DNA from: an uncultured Cohaesibacter sp.
GTDB lineage: Bacteria; Pseudomonadota; Alphaproteobacteria; Rhizobiales; Cohaesibacteraceae
Direction of reading: 5' to 3'
Assembly: GCF_963676485.1 (NCBI RefSeq)
Contig: NZ_OY781114.1
Location: 4,170,501 to 4,234,500 of the forward strand
Length of the DNA stretch: 64,000 bases
Every line of letters starts with the position of its first letter. The first letter of the stretch is position 1. This document shows positions 1 through 9,524 of this stretch, one piece after another. The notes under the pieces were generated by a model. The model saw only the letters and a list, made by a program, of their open reading frames with translations. It did not search any database and had not been told where the DNA came from. The translations under genes and the position numbers were made by a program.

Positions 1-11
1 TGAAAGCTGAT

Positions 12-1409
12 TTGTCAGATTCAGGTGAATTCGAAGGGCAGGATGAGCGAAAAGGCCCGCGCAAGATGATTGAGCGCGGAGCTGTGGCAACACGTGCCCT
101 CGTTCTTGTTCCCATTCTTTCGCAACATTTGCAGAATAAAGCTGCTTCCGAGGGGCGCATTATCCGGCGTACGGATGAATCGCGCTTGGAAGAAGCCGCT
201 GGACTTGCTGCTGCCATTGAGTTGGATGTTGTCGATGTATTGCGCGTGCCGCTCAATGCCATTCGTCCCTCGACCCTCATCGGGAAGGGGAAGCTGGAAG
301 ATATCTGGGATATTATCGACAGGGAGAAGGTTGATCTGATTATCATCGATCATCCGCTTTCTCCTATCCAGCAGCGTAACCTCGAAAAAGAATGGGATAC
401 CAAGGTTCTGGATAGAACCGGTCTTATTCTTGAAATTTTCGGACGCCGAGCACAGACCAAAGAAGGTCGGCTGCAGGTGGAGCTTGCGCATCTCAATTAT
501 CAAAAAGGCCGACTGGTTCGCAGCTGGACCCACCTTGAAAGACAGCGTGGTGGTATCGGCTTCATGGGCGGCCCCGGCGAAACGCAGATTGAGGCCGACC
601 GCAGGGCGCTGCAAGAAAAGATCAATCGTCTTGAAAAGGATCTCGAGCAGGTGCGCCGTACGCGCGGTTTGCATCGGTCCAACCGGCAGAAGGTGCCGCA
701 TCCGATTGTTGCGCTTGTCGGCTATACGAACGCGGGCAAATCGACGCTGTTTAACTTGCTGACCGGCTCTGGCATCTTTGCCAAGGATCTGTTGTTTGCA
801 ACGCTTGATCCCACTTTGCGCACGATGGTCCTGCCACATGGGCGGCCGGTTATTCTGTCCGATACGGTCGGCTTTATTTCAGATCTGCCAACGCATTTGA
901 TCGCCGCTTTCCGAGCAACGCTTGAAGAAGTGCTTGAAGCGGATGTCATCTTGCATGTGCGCGATATCGTTCATGAAGATACCAATGCTCAGGCTGAAGA
1001 TGTGGCCAATGTGCTGCATGATCTGGGTATCGAAATCGATGAAGACCCACGGGTGATCGAAGTCTGGAACAAAATCGATCTGTTGCCCGAAGGAGAGCGG
1101 CAAACAGTGATGGAACGCGCTGCGACACAGCAGCCTTCACGCGCCACCGGGCAGTTGCAGCCTGTTGCCGTGTCAGCCGTTTCTGGGCAGGGGACGGACA
1201 CTCTCTTGGCCGAGATTGAAGACAAGATCGCCGAGAATGACAATATTCTCACATTGCATCTGGGCTTTGAAGATGGGGAGGGGCTGGCTTGGCTCTATCG
1301 CCATTGTGATGTTCTGGATCGTACGGATGGAGAAGAGGGCATTGAGCTGCATGTCCGTGCACAAGACAAACTGCAGACGGAATTGCGTAATCGGTTTGAT
1401 GTAGACTGA
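12..1409 (+). CDS. hflX: GTPase HflX
   Basis: Ribosome-associated GTPase of the HflX (Obg/TRAFAC) family, which splits or rescues stalled 50S/70S particles under stress. The N-terminal HflX domain carries the glycine-rich segment with GGPGETQIE near residue 190. The G domain follows: P-loop GYTNAGKS near residue 237, DTVG near 283 and NKID near 353. The length of 465 residues is normal for alphaproteobacteria. The first codon is TTG at 12, but the frame stays open to the window edge, so the true start may lie upstream; an internal ATG occurs at 66. In related genomes hflX usually follows hfq, which is not in this window. A strong hairpin directly follows the stop. Confidence 0.93.
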   Translation: MSDSGEFEGQDERKGPRKMIERGAVATRALVLVPILSQHLQNKAASEGRIIRRTDESRLEEAAGLAAAIELDVVDVLRVPLNAIRPSTLIGKGKLEDIWDIIDREKVDLIIIDHPLSPIQQRNLEKEWDTKVLDRTGLILEIFGRRAQTKEGRLQVELAHLNYQKGRLVRSWTHLERQRGGIGFMGGPGETQIEADRRALQEKINRLEKDLEQVRRTRGLHRSNRQKVPHPIVALVGYTNAGKSTLFNLLTGSGIFAKDLLFATLDPTLRTMVLPHGRPVILSDTVGFISDLPTHLIAAFRATLEEVLEADVILHVRDIVHEDTNAQAEDVANVLHDLGIEIDEDPRVIEVWNKIDLLPEGERQTVMERAATQQPSRATGQLQPVAVSAVSGQGTDTLLAEIEDKIAENDNILTLHLGFEDGEGLAWLYRHCDVLDRTDGEEGIELHVRAQDKLQTELRNRFDVD

Positions 1410-1443
1410 TATAAGTCGGGATTTCTGCGCAGCTAGTGAATTC

Positions 1444-1479
1444 AAAAGGCCTCGTCCATTCTCTGGGCGGGGCCTTTTT
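1444..1479. terminator. Bidirectional intrinsic terminator between hflX and mazG
   Basis: Fourteen paired positions (arms 1444-1457 and 1465-1478, including a few G-T pairs) with a 7-nt loop. Runs of A before and T after the stem allow it to work on both strands. It sits between the two convergent genes hflX and mazG. Confidence 0.8.
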
Positions 1480-1486
1480 ATGTGAC

Positions 1487-2344
1487 TTAATCGCGTTCTT
1501 TCTTGGCTTCCTGCCAAAGGTCTTCCATCTCATCAAGGCTGGCATTTTCAAGGCTGCCGCCTCGTTCGGAAAGCTCACTCTCAATATGGCCGAAGCGATC
1601 ACGGAATTTCTGGTTGGTATAGGCCAGCGCTTCATCCGGATCTACATCAAGGTGACGGGCGAGGTTGGCAACAGCGAAGAGAAGATCGCCGATCTCGTTC
1701 CGCACGGCCTTTTCGTCCATTTCATGCTCAATGAGTTCATTGCGCACTTCTTCCACTTCTTCTGCGATCTTGTCCAGAACCAGAAGTGGATCATGCCAGT
1801 CGAACCCGACCTTGCTGGCCTGCTTTTGTAGTTTGACTGCCGCCTTCATGGTTGGCATGCCGCGTGGCACGGAATCGAGAAAAGTCTTTTCTTCGTCCGT
1901 TAGCCCCAGCGCCTGCCTTTCTCTGGCACGGTCGGCTTTTTCTTCCGCCTTGATGGTTTCCCATGCCTTACGCACCATACCCTTGTCGCGGGCATCGGTA
2001 TCGCCAAAAACATGCGGGTGGCGCCGGATCATTTTCTTCGTGCTGGACAGCACAACATCGCCGAAGTCGAAGCTTGCCGGGTGCTCGTCCATTTCGTTGG
2101 CCATCTGCGCATGGAAAACAACCTGCAGCAGAAGATCTCCCAGCTCATCGCGCATGTCATAGAGGTCGTTCCGCTCGATGGCGTCCTGCACTTCATATGC
2201 TTCTTCGATGGTGTAAGGGATGATGGAGGCGAAATCCTGTTCGATGTCCCAGGGGCAACCAGTCTCCTTGTCACGAAGGCGGGCCATGATTTCAACAAGC
2301 GTTGCTATGTCGCGTGAGGGTTGAAGTGTCATTTTTGTACTCAA
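1487..2344 (-). CDS. mazG: Nucleoside triphosphate pyrophosphohydrolase MazG
   Basis: House-cleaning enzyme that hydrolyses (d)NTPs to the monophosphate and pyrophosphate. The N-terminal half has the typical MazG helices: GCPWD near residue 29, an acidic cluster TIEEAYEV, then DELGDLLLQVVFHA, with the EExxE...ExxD metal-binding pattern. A second, weaker MazG-type half follows with EVEEVRNEL and NEIGDLLFAVANLAR. The length of 285 residues fits the two-domain form of Escherichia coli. It converges on hflX and shares the terminator between them. Confidence 0.93.
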   Translation of the reverse strand: MSTKMTLQPSRDIATLVEIMARLRDKETGCPWDIEQDFASIIPYTIEEAYEVQDAIERNDLYDMRDELGDLLLQVVFHAQMANEMDEHPASFDFGDVVLSSTKKMIRRHPHVFGDTDARDKGMVRKAWETIKAEEKADRARERQALGLTDEEKTFLDSVPRGMPTMKAAVKLQKQASKVGFDWHDPLLVLDKIAEEVEEVRNELIEHEMDEKAVRNEIGDLLFAVANLARHLDVDPDEALAYTNQKFRDRFGHIESELSERGGSLENASLDEMEDLWQEAKKERD

Positions 2345-2387
2345 GACTTATTTGAGGTTGGACGCTTTTTGTAGCGCATGAAATGAC

Positions 2388-3095
2388 TCACCTTGAGCCG
2401 GTGATCATGTCCCGTTTATGCCCAAAGCCTTTGCGCTTTGCAATGGAGAAACCTGCTGATTGCAGGTTGCGCCTCACCCAGCCGGCTGCGGTGTAGCTCG
2501 CAAGAGTGGCTTGCGGATTGGAGGCATCATAGATGGACTGCATCAGCGCTTCGGACCATAGATCGGGATTGGTCTTGGGGTTAAAGCCATCCAGAAACCA
2601 GGCATCGATGGGAGAGGGGATCGTTCTTATGCCGTCGGCGGCGTCTCCCATATATAGATGCAGGGTGACGGAACCAAAGCGGAGTTTTAGCCAGCCTTCG
2701 TGGGCTGGCTGCCATTCTTCAACCAATTTATGAGCAAGCTCGGACAAATCAGGCCAAGGAGAAAGAGCCTTGGCAAGGCTATCCTTGTCGAGTGGGTATT
2801 TTTCAAAGGAGATAAAGGTGAGGGACGGGACCTCGACGTCTAACGATTTTGCCTGACTCTTTGCCTCATCAAGCCACGCTTGCCATGTGGCAAGGAAATT
2901 CAGACCTGTGCCGAAGCCGAGTTCACCGATGGTAACGGGTTGTCCTTCGCGCCAGCGCTCAATCAGCCTGTTGCCATCGATGAAGACATAGCGCGTTTCC
3001 TCCAGTCCATTTTCTCGTGTGTAATAGGTGTCGTCAAAGCGTGTGGATTTAGGGGTCAAATTATCCAGCCAGACGAGTTCAGGAGGTTTCGCCAT
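2388..3095 (-). CDS. mnmD: tRNA 5-methylaminomethyl-2-thiouridine methyltransferase (MnmD, stand-alone)
   Basis: SAM-dependent methyltransferase for the last step of the mnm5s2U34 wobble modification of tRNA. It corresponds to the N-terminal half of bifunctional MnmC. Visible motifs are the SAM-binding GELGFGTGLNFL near residue 57 and DAWFLDGFNPKTNPDLW near residue 160, typical of the family. The length of 235 residues matches a stand-alone MnmD. The FAD-oxidoreductase half is encoded by the divergent neighbour starting at 3205, so the two MnmC activities are split here and share a 109-bp intergenic region. Confidence 0.85.
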   Translation of the reverse strand: MAKPPELVWLDNLTPKSTRFDDTYYTRENGLEETRYVFIDGNRLIERWREGQPVTIGELGFGTGLNFLATWQAWLDEAKSQAKSLDVEVPSLTFISFEKYPLDKDSLAKALSPWPDLSELAHKLVEEWQPAHEGWLKLRFGSVTLHLYMGDAADGIRTIPSPIDAWFLDGFNPKTNPDLWSEALMQSIYDASNPQATLASYTAAGWVRRNLQSAGFSIAKRKGFGHKRDMITGSR

Positions 3096-3204
3096 ATATC
3101 AATTTTCCATTTGATCGATTAGGGTACGGCAACCGTAACTATGGAAGCCTGGAGTGTGGTGCCAAGCATCATGCCGCTTCCTTTCATAAGAAGAAAAATG
3201 AGCT

Positions 3205-4383
3205 ATGCCAAGTCCTCTCAATTCCTCATCATCTACTCACTATGATTGCCTCGTTGTTGGAGGCGGTGTGTTTGGTCTTTCCATTGCAAGAGCCTGTCTG
3301 GGTGAAGGCATGAGCGTTGCGCTCGCCGATAAACAGGAGATCGGGCAGGGTGCAAGCTATGGTCTTCTTGGGGCGCTTTTGCCTCATATGTCCGAAAGAT
3401 GGAATGATAAAAAAGAATTTCAATTCAAAGCATTAAAGGAACTTTCTGAAGTTAAAGCTTTACTTGAAGAAGAGGTCGGGCTTTCTATTGGCTATGATCG
3501 CTGTGGGCGCGTTGTACCAATCGGTACAGAGAGCTTGAGAGAGCGCCATGAGGTACGCTCCAAAGAAGCCGAGATGCTCTGGCATGGGGCTGAAACCGGC
3601 TACTACCATAAGGTTTTTCCGCAGGATGATCTGGGCGGCTGGCTCAATGCAGAGCTGTGTCCGGAAGGATATGCGTTTGATAATTTCTCGGCGCGTGCCA
3701 ATCCAAGGGCTTATTGCGAAGCGGCTCGGGCGTCCGTCATCAAGCGAGGTGGCGTCGTCATGGAGAATGCAGAAGTGGTCGACGTGAAGGATCTGGGCGA
3801 CAGTGCAGAGGTAACGCTGGCCAGCGGAGAAATGCTTTCCGCTGGTGTTGTGGTTCTGTCTGCTGGCTACAAGAGTTTTCCGATGATCGAGGCGCTTACA
3901 GGCATGGAGGATCTCGGTAAGGGGGTCAAAGGGCAGGCGCTCATTGCCAAGGTCGGTCAGAAGCCGGGGCTGCCGGTGCTGTATGATCGCACTGTCTATG
4001 TGGTGCCGCATGACGATGGCGTCTGTGCGATTGGCAGCACGACAGAGGAAGAATGGGACGACGAGCATAGTACGGACGATCGCTGCGATGAAATTTGGGC
4101 CAAAGCACTCAATCTGTGTCCGATGCTGGAAGGGGCTGAAATCATGCAGCGCTGGGCCGGCATTCGTCCCAAGGCCACCAAACGCGATCCGATGGTCGGC
4201 TTCTTGCCTGGCTCCAAGAGCATCTATGCGGCAACAGGCGGTTTCAAGATCGGCTTTGGGCTAGCGCATGCGATTGCTCAGGTGTCTGTGGAACGGCTTG
4301 CCAAGCTGGAACCAACGCTGAAGTTGCCAGACTCCTTTGAAGCGTCAACCCATCTCAATGGAAAGGCCTGGGGCGAGAAATAG
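3205..4383 (+). CDS. FAD-dependent oxidoreductase, probable MnmC oxidase half
   Basis: DAO/GlyA-type flavoprotein of 392 residues. It has an N-terminal Rossmann fingerprint, CLVVGGGVFGLSIA near residue 16, then a conserved acidic end of beta-2 (ADKQ) and the closing ATGGFKIGFGLA near residue 343. The same fold forms the C-terminal half of MnmC, which removes the carboxymethyl group from cmnm5U34. The divergently placed mnmD supports that role. By sequence alone another D-amino-acid or glycine oxidase-type substrate remains possible. The start is the ATG at 3205, where the Rossmann motif lies at the usual distance. Confidence 0.7.
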   Translation: MPSPLNSSSSTHYDCLVVGGGVFGLSIARACLGEGMSVALADKQEIGQGASYGLLGALLPHMSERWNDKKEFQFKALKELSEVKALLEEEVGLSIGYDRCGRVVPIGTESLRERHEVRSKEAEMLWHGAETGYYHKVFPQDDLGGWLNAELCPEGYAFDNFSARANPRAYCEAARASVIKRGGVVMENAEVVDVKDLGDSAEVTLASGEMLSAGVVVLSAGYKSFPMIEALTGMEDLGKGVKGQALIAKVGQKPGLPVLYDRTVYVVPHDDGVCAIGSTTEEEWDDEHSTDDRCDEIWAKALNLCPMLEGAEIMQRWAGIRPKATKRDPMVGFLPGSKSIYAATGGFKIGFGLAHAIAQVSVERLAKLEPTLKLPDSFEASTHLNGKAWGEK

Positions 4384-4650
4384 GCGCTATCATTTGCCGC
4401 GTATATGGAGAGATAGAAAACCGTCGGGGCTTGGGCTTCGGCGGTATTTATTTAGGTCAAGGGAGGGGCTTGATCATGGGGAGCGGCCAATGGAATGTCT
4501 GCATGGCAATGGGCATATTGGGTGGCAGAGTGCGAGCTTCTGGTGTATCTCTAATTCGCATAATCTATATTATGGAACTAAAATGATTTTATGGATGGTG
4601 GAGTGGCTTGGCTCTAGATTGATCTGTCTACCAAAAGAGTCTTTAGAGTC

Positions 4651-5016
4651 ATGATGATATCTAATAAAATTGAAGCAAACAATCCATTGCATGCGCGTCT
4701 TCAAGTGATGCGTGCGTATATGCGTGCCTACGAACAATTTGCCCTATCTATGCATGCCGCTTTGAAAAACTGCTCCCAATTGCTTCGAAAAGACGAGCCT
4801 ATTGGCTCCTGGATTGGGGCTTTGGTGGAGTTAAATGGCGCAGGTTTATATCGGCCTATCCGCCATGGCTGGCTGCCGCGAAGGCGCAAGGATGATTTGA
4901 TGCTGACTGCAAAGATGGACTACTCAGACATAGAGCAACGCCACACACATTGCCCATACGCACCATTGGCACTCCATTGGGCCTGGTCAAATGCACGAAT
5001 GCATATGAGCCGCTGA
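4651..5016 (+). CDS. Possible small hypothetical protein
   Basis: A 121-residue frame inside an otherwise gene-free stretch (4384-5070). It has two adjacent methionines at the start, no clear ribosome binding site, no signal peptide and no domain I recognise. It is rich in His, Met and Arg. No antisense gene covers it, so it is not a mere shadow, but its composition does not strongly argue for coding. The remainder of the 4384-5070 gap holds no other feature I can support. Confidence 0.25.
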   Translation: MMISNKIEANNPLHARLQVMRAYMRAYEQFALSMHAALKNCSQLLRKDEPIGSWIGALVELNGAGLYRPIRHGWLPRRRKDDLMLTAKMDYSDIEQRHTHCPYAPLALHWAWSNARMHMSR

Positions 5017-5070
5017 GATACCGTATGCGGGTTTCAGGGCGCCTGATGCGCATATATTGATATGGGATGC

Positions 5071-5877
5071 TTAGAAGGAAAGAGTCAGGCCGTCATAGGC
5101 TGGAATTACGTTGTCCGGCAACGTACGCCGCAGCGTTTCATAATCCATATCAATATGCATATGGGTCAGAATGGTCAGTTTCGGCTTGAGGCGCTCTGAC
5201 CAGGCCAGAACCTCGTCAAGCGAGAAATGGCTTGGATGCGGTGCATAGCGCAAGGCGTCGACAATCCAGACGTCAAGATCCTGCATCATGGCAATGGTGT
5301 CCGGCTCCAGGTCACTCACATCAGATGAGTAAGCCAGATTGCCGATGCGGAAGCCAAGTGAATGGATATCGCCATGAACCTGATTATACGGATGGGCTTC
5401 AATGGTGCCTGCTGGCCCATCGACACAAACGGTGTCGCCGTGTGCGATCAATGATGGTTCAAGGATCGGAGGATAATTGCTGCCCTCTGGTGTTTCGAAG
5501 CAATAGCCGAAGCCTTCTTGCAGGCGTTTCAGCGTCATCTCGTTGGCATAGATTTTCACCCGTTCGCGTCGATTGAAAACAAAAGCGCGTAGATCGTCAA
5601 TACCGTGTGTGTGGTCTGCATGAGGATGGGTGTAAAGAACACCATCGACCCAATCGATATGTTCGCGCAGCATCTGCTCGCGAAAATCAGGTCCGGTGTC
5701 GACAAGCGCACGAGTGACGTTTCCGTCTTGCCATTTTTCAACGAGCGCCGAACAACGGGTCCGCCGGTTCTTCGGGTTATTCGGATCACATTTGCCCCAG
5801 TCGTTGCCAACCCGTGGCACACCTGGTGATGATCCGCAGCCCAGAATGCGCAGCTTAAATCCGTTGTCCTTTGTCAT
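5071..5877 (-). CDS. Metallo-beta-lactamase-fold hydrolase, PhnP-like
   Basis: Cytoplasmic metal-dependent phosphodiesterase-like protein of 268 residues. The metal site THPHADHTHGIDDLR is near residue 101, and later ligands are visible as the H in NQVHGD, SSDVSD and THMHID near the C-terminus. The N-terminal GCGSSPGVPRVG stretch followed by a Cys-containing loop is shared with PhnP, which hydrolyses cyclic phosphates. No phn genes occur nearby. It is the last gene of the metG-tatD block, 28 bp after tatD, which is a common arrangement in Hyphomicrobiales. The substrate is unknown. Confidence 0.8.
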   Translation of the reverse strand: MTKDNGFKLRILGCGSSPGVPRVGNDWGKCDPNNPKNRRTRCSALVEKWQDGNVTRALVDTGPDFREQMLREHIDWVDGVLYTHPHADHTHGIDDLRAFVFNRRERVKIYANEMTLKRLQEGFGYCFETPEGSNYPPILEPSLIAHGDTVCVDGPAGTIEAHPYNQVHGDIHSLGFRIGNLAYSSDVSDLEPDTIAMMQDLDVWIVDALRYAPHPSHFSLDEVLAWSERLKPKLTILTHMHIDMDYETLRRTLPDNVIPAYDGLTLSF

Positions 5878-5905
5878 TGTGCATTGGTTCCCGCTACCTG
5901 TTGTC

Positions 5906-6682
5906 TTATCGCGTTGCTTTGCTGAACAGGCGGAAGAAATTGTCCGTCGTTATCTTTGTTATTTCTTCCAGCGATACACCCTTCACATCAGCCAGCACCT
6001 GTGCGGTGTTCACCACATAGGATGGTTCATTGCGTTTGCCGCGATATGGCATCGGCGCAAGATATGGCGCATCGGTTTCCACCAGCAATCTATCCAGTGG
6101 TACGTCTTTGATGGTGTCTCGGATTTCCTGACTGCGCTTGAACGTAAAAATGCCGGAGAGGGAGACATAGAGCCCCATTTCCAGCGAGCGCATGGCCAAT
6201 TCGCGATTGGAAGAATAGCAATGCAAAAGGGCCGGGAAGGCCCCCTCCTCCATACCCTCTTTCAGGATGGCGATGGTGTCGTCTTCAGCATCACGTGTAT
6301 GAATGGACAGAGGCTGTCCGGTCATGCGGGCTGCCTTGATATGACGGCGAAAGCCTTCAGCCTGCGCTTCACGCGGAGCATTGTCATAGAAATAGTCAAG
6401 ACCGACTTCGCCGATGGCCACGCATTTGGGATGCTCGGCCAGTTTTGCGATATCTTCAGCGCTATAGTCCAGCTCTTCATCCGCATTGTGCGGATGGGTG
6501 CCGACGGAGCAGAAGACATTGTCATAGCGTTCGGCGATGGCCTTGACTTCATCGAATTTCTTGATGCGTGTGCATATGGTGACCATATGCCCGACGCCGG
6601 CCAATTCGGCGCGGCGCACGACATCGTCCAGTTCTTCCTTGAAGTCAGGAAAATCCAGATGACAATGGCTATCAACCAGCAT
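5906..6682 (-). CDS. tatD: TatD family deoxyribonuclease
   Basis: Metal-dependent 3'-5' exonuclease or hydrolase with the TIM-barrel fold of the TatD/YcfH family. Key residues visible are DSHCHLD at residues 4-10, the glutamate of AIGEVGLDYF near 92, IHTRDAEDD near 128, LHCYS near 153 and VETDAPYLAP near 203. Its 258 residues are full length. It begins 8 bp after metG, so the two are probably cotranscribed. Confidence 0.9.
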   Translation of the reverse strand: MLVDSHCHLDFPDFKEELDDVVRRAELAGVGHMVTICTRIKKFDEVKAIAERYDNVFCSVGTHPHNADEELDYSAEDIAKLAEHPKCVAIGEVGLDYFYDNAPREAQAEGFRRHIKAARMTGQPLSIHTRDAEDDTIAILKEGMEEGAFPALLHCYSSNRELAMRSLEMGLYVSLSGIFTFKRSQEIRDTIKDVPLDRLLVETDAPYLAPMPYRGKRNEPSYVVNTAQVLADVKGVSLEEITKITTDNFFRLFSKATR

Positions 6683-6690
6683 GATTTAGT

Positions 6691-8253
6691 CTATGCCTCG
6701 TTTTCTTCGGTTTTCTCGACATAGCGCGGGAATACTGGGCTTGGTTTGTCAATCGGTGTGCCTGCAGCCAGACGACCGACCGGACCCAGAGACGCAAAAT
6801 CGCGCTTGTCAGATGGAAGAGCGAAGAGATCGAGCAGCTTTTCTGCCGATGCCGGAATGTAAGGCTGGGCAAGGATGCCGACCTGACGGATGACTTCGGC
6901 CGTAACATATAGCACGGTTTTCATCCGCTCCGGATCGGTCTTGCGCAAAGCCCATGGTTCCTGACTTGCGAAATAGCGGTTCGCTTCGCCCACTACATCC
7001 CATATGGTCTCAAGCGCCTTGTGAATCAACTGCTTGTCCATGAATTCGCGACATTTTACGAGCATGGCATCAGTCTGATCAAGCATTGCCTGATCTTCCG
7101 TGCTTAAGGTTCCGGGCTCAGGCAAGGCGTTGTCACAATTCTTTGCGATCATGGAAAGCGAACGGCTGGCAAGGTTGCCAAGGTCGTTGGCAAGGTCTGC
7201 GTTGGTGCGGTTGACGATCGCTTCGTGGCTATAGTTCCCATCCTGCCCGAATGGCACTTCACGCAGAAAGAAGAAGCGGCTCTGGTCAAGACCATATTCC
7301 TCAATGAGGCCAAATGGATCAATCACGTTGCCAACGGACTTCGACATCTTTTCGCCGCGGTTGAACAGGAAGCCGTGCGCAAAGACGCGTCCGGGCACTG
7401 CGATGCCTGCAGACATCAGGAAGGCAGGCCAGTAGACCGCATGGAAGCGGATAATGTCCTTGCCGATGATGTGTGTTGCATCGCCCCAGAAGGCCTGAAA
7501 CTTTTCTGCGTCTACATTCGGATAGCCAAGGGCCGTGATATAGTTGGTCAGCGCATCGACCCAGACATACATGACATGTTTATCGTTGCCAGGAACCGGA
7601 ATGCCCCAGTCGAAGGTCGTGCGCGAGATCGAGAGATCGCGCAGGCCGCTTTTCACAAAGCTGATGACTTCGTTGCGGCGCTCGGATGGGCCCATGAAAT
7701 CGGGATTGCTCTCGTAAAGAGCAAGCAACTTGTCCTGATAGGCAGACAGACGGAAGAAATAGCTTTCTTCTTCAGTCCATTCAACAGGAGAACCTTGTGG
7801 GCCGTAGCGGACGCCATCTTCGCGCAGTTCGGTTTCGCTTTCGGCATAGTAGGCCTCGTCGCGCACAGAATACCAGCCGGCATAGCTATCCAGATAGATA
7901 TCGCCATTGGCTTCCATGGCCTTCCAGATGGCCTTGGAGGCTTCATAATGACGTGGCTGCGTGGTGCGGATGAAATCGTCGTTGGACAAGTTGAGCGCCT
8001 TGGCCAATTTTTCAAAAACCGGTGCGTTCTGGTCTGCCAGCTGAGCTGCCGTCATACCAAATTTCTCGGCCGTCTGCTGCATCTTCTGACCATGCTCATC
8101 GGTGCCGGTGACAAAAAACACAGGATGTCCATCAAGGCGTTTGAAGCGTGCCATCGAGTCCGTTGCCATCATTTCATAGGCGTGCCCGATATGTGGTGCG
8201 CCGTTGGGATAAGAGATAGCTGTGGAGATGAAAAACGGAGATTTGTCAGTCAT
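6691..8253 (-). CDS. metG: Methionyl-tRNA synthetase
   Basis: Class I aminoacyl-tRNA synthetase charging tRNA-Met. The HIGH motif appears as PHIGHAYE near residue 20 and the KMSKS loop as [10 protein letters not shown] near 303. The anticodon-binding helical domain follows. The protein is 520 residues and ends without the C-terminal dimerisation (Trbp111-like) domain, as in many alphaproteobacteria, and the four-cysteine zinc knuckle of the E. coli type is absent. It lies between holB and tatD in the same orientation; 185 bp separate it from holB. Confidence 0.96.
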   Translation of the reverse strand: MTDKSPFFISTAISYPNGAPHIGHAYEMMATDSMARFKRLDGHPVFFVTGTDEHGQKMQQTAEKFGMTAAQLADQNAPVFEKLAKALNLSNDDFIRTTQPRHYEASKAIWKAMEANGDIYLDSYAGWYSVRDEAYYAESETELREDGVRYGPQGSPVEWTEEESYFFRLSAYQDKLLALYESNPDFMGPSERRNEVISFVKSGLRDLSISRTTFDWGIPVPGNDKHVMYVWVDALTNYITALGYPNVDAEKFQAFWGDATHIIGKDIIRFHAVYWPAFLMSAGIAVPGRVFAHGFLFNRGEKMSKSVGNVIDPFGLIEEYGLDQSRFFFLREVPFGQDGNYSHEAIVNRTNADLANDLGNLASRSLSMIAKNCDNALPEPGTLSTEDQAMLDQTDAMLVKCREFMDKQLIHKALETIWDVVGEANRYFASQEPWALRKTDPERMKTVLYVTAEVIRQVGILAQPYIPASAEKLLDLFALPSDKRDFASLGPVGRLAAGTPIDKPSPVFPRYVEKTEENEA

Positions 8254-8438
8254 GCCGATGGTTGTCTTCTATCGTTGAGTGGATTTTCGCCCATATCGCG
8301 GCGGAATGGTCGTTTTTGCCAAGAACGGCCGCAATCAGGGCATGGAATTCTTTCAAGAGGTTTGTGGGCGAAGGGGCGCGTATCGTCAAGGATTTTTGTG
8401 TAAATGACGGTGGACAGAGCGCAAACTTGTGCGAATTC

Positions 8439-9524
8439 TCACTCGCCGCGGGATGCTTTGGCCAACAAGCGCATGACTTCGATGACGGTTTGCTTCTTGT
8501 CGAGATTGAAAATGCGGGTTTGCTGGATCTGCTCTCTTGCCTCATCCCAGACGCGTGCCAGCGGATAGAGATCGGCGCCTCTGGTGCCTTCCACGCCGCT
8601 CTTCTCATGCAATTGGCGGCTGAGATACCGATGAACCAGATCGGAAAATCCGTCAAAGCGCTCATCCTTGCCGCGCTGGGCTACTGTTTCAGCGAAGGCA
8701 TTGAGGGTTTCATAGTCGGGATTATAAGGCGGGGCCAACAGTCGCTCAAAGGCGTGGATGAGCACAAGCCCTTCGTCTGATTGCAGCTCTGCTGCTTTGC
8801 GAATGGACCCGTCGCAGCTTTGGCTGAGCTGCAACACCGTATCTTCGCCTTCAGCAATGCCAAGCCCCGAGATGGCCTCGCTGAGTACCGGGTTTTCGAG
8901 TGGTGAAAAGCCAAGGCGGCGGCAACGCGACCGAATGGTCGGCAAGAGCCGACCCGGAGCATGGGAGATCAGAAAGAAGATTGTCCGCACAGGCGGCTCT
9001 TCGAGGATCTTCAATAGAGCATTGGCTGCGTTGTTGTTGAGGTCGTCTGCCGGATCGACAATACAGACGCGCCATGTCTTCTCGCCAGCAGTGGAGCCGA
9101 AGAAGCGTACCGTTCTTCTCACCTCATCGACAGTGATTTCTGTTTTGAAGCGCTTTGTTTTCTGATCATAGGGTCTGTCGATGACCAGAAGGTTCGGATG
9201 GGCCAGATTGGTGACAAGATGGACCGCTTGACTATCGTCAGGACTATCAAGGCTCGTAGGTGCCGCCATGTCGCCCAGTAGCCCTGCGCCTTGCTCCGTC
9301 ATTCCCTCATTGAAAAGGAAGCGCGCTGCGCGGAAAGCGAAGGTTGCCTTGCCAATGCCTTTGGGGCCGGTCAGAAGCCATGCATGATGCATCTTGCCTG
9401 ATTGCCAGGAAGACAGGAGTTTTTGTTCTTCTTCTGTATGGCCAAAAAAGAGCCGCTGCCGATGCGGAGGCTCCAGATCGGGCAATATGTCGTATATCGG
9501 GAAATCCTGTTCAGCTTCCGCCAT
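8439..9524 (-). CDS. holB: DNA polymerase III subunit delta'
   Basis: Clamp-loader subunit, AAA+ fold. The N-terminal half has GPKGIGKAT near residue 53 in the Walker A position, and the sensor/SRC motif TIRSRCRRL near 197. The 361 residues are typical for the alphaproteobacterial protein. Its ATG abuts the tmk stop codon with no intervening base, so translation is likely coupled to tmk. Confidence 0.88.
   Translation of the reverse strand: MAEAEQDFPIYDILPDLEPPHRQRLFFGHTEEEQKLLSSWQSGKMHHAWLLTGPKGIGKATFAFRAARFLFNEGMTEQGAGLLGDMAAPTSLDSPDDSQAVHLVTNLAHPNLLVIDRPYDQKTKRFKTEITVDEVRRTVRFFGSTAGEKTWRVCIVDPADDLNNNAANALLKILEEPPVRTIFFLISHAPGRLLPTIRSRCRRLGFSPLENPVLSEAISGLGIAEGEDTVLQLSQSCDGSIRKAAELQSDEGLVLIHAFERLLAPPYNPDYETLNAFAETVAQRGKDERFDGFSDLVHRYLSRQLHEKSGVEGTRGADLYPLARVWDEAREQIQQTRIFNLDKKQTVIEVMRLLAKASRGE

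Noticed and set aside
5696-6724. 342-residue plus-strand frame opposite tatD and the metallo-hydrolase gene
   Set aside because: It covers two well-supported genes in antisense and has no recognisable motif.
7225-8403. 392-residue plus-strand frame opposite metG
   Set aside because: It is the antisense shadow of metG, whose HIGH and KMSKS motifs are clear; no ribosome site or domain supports it.
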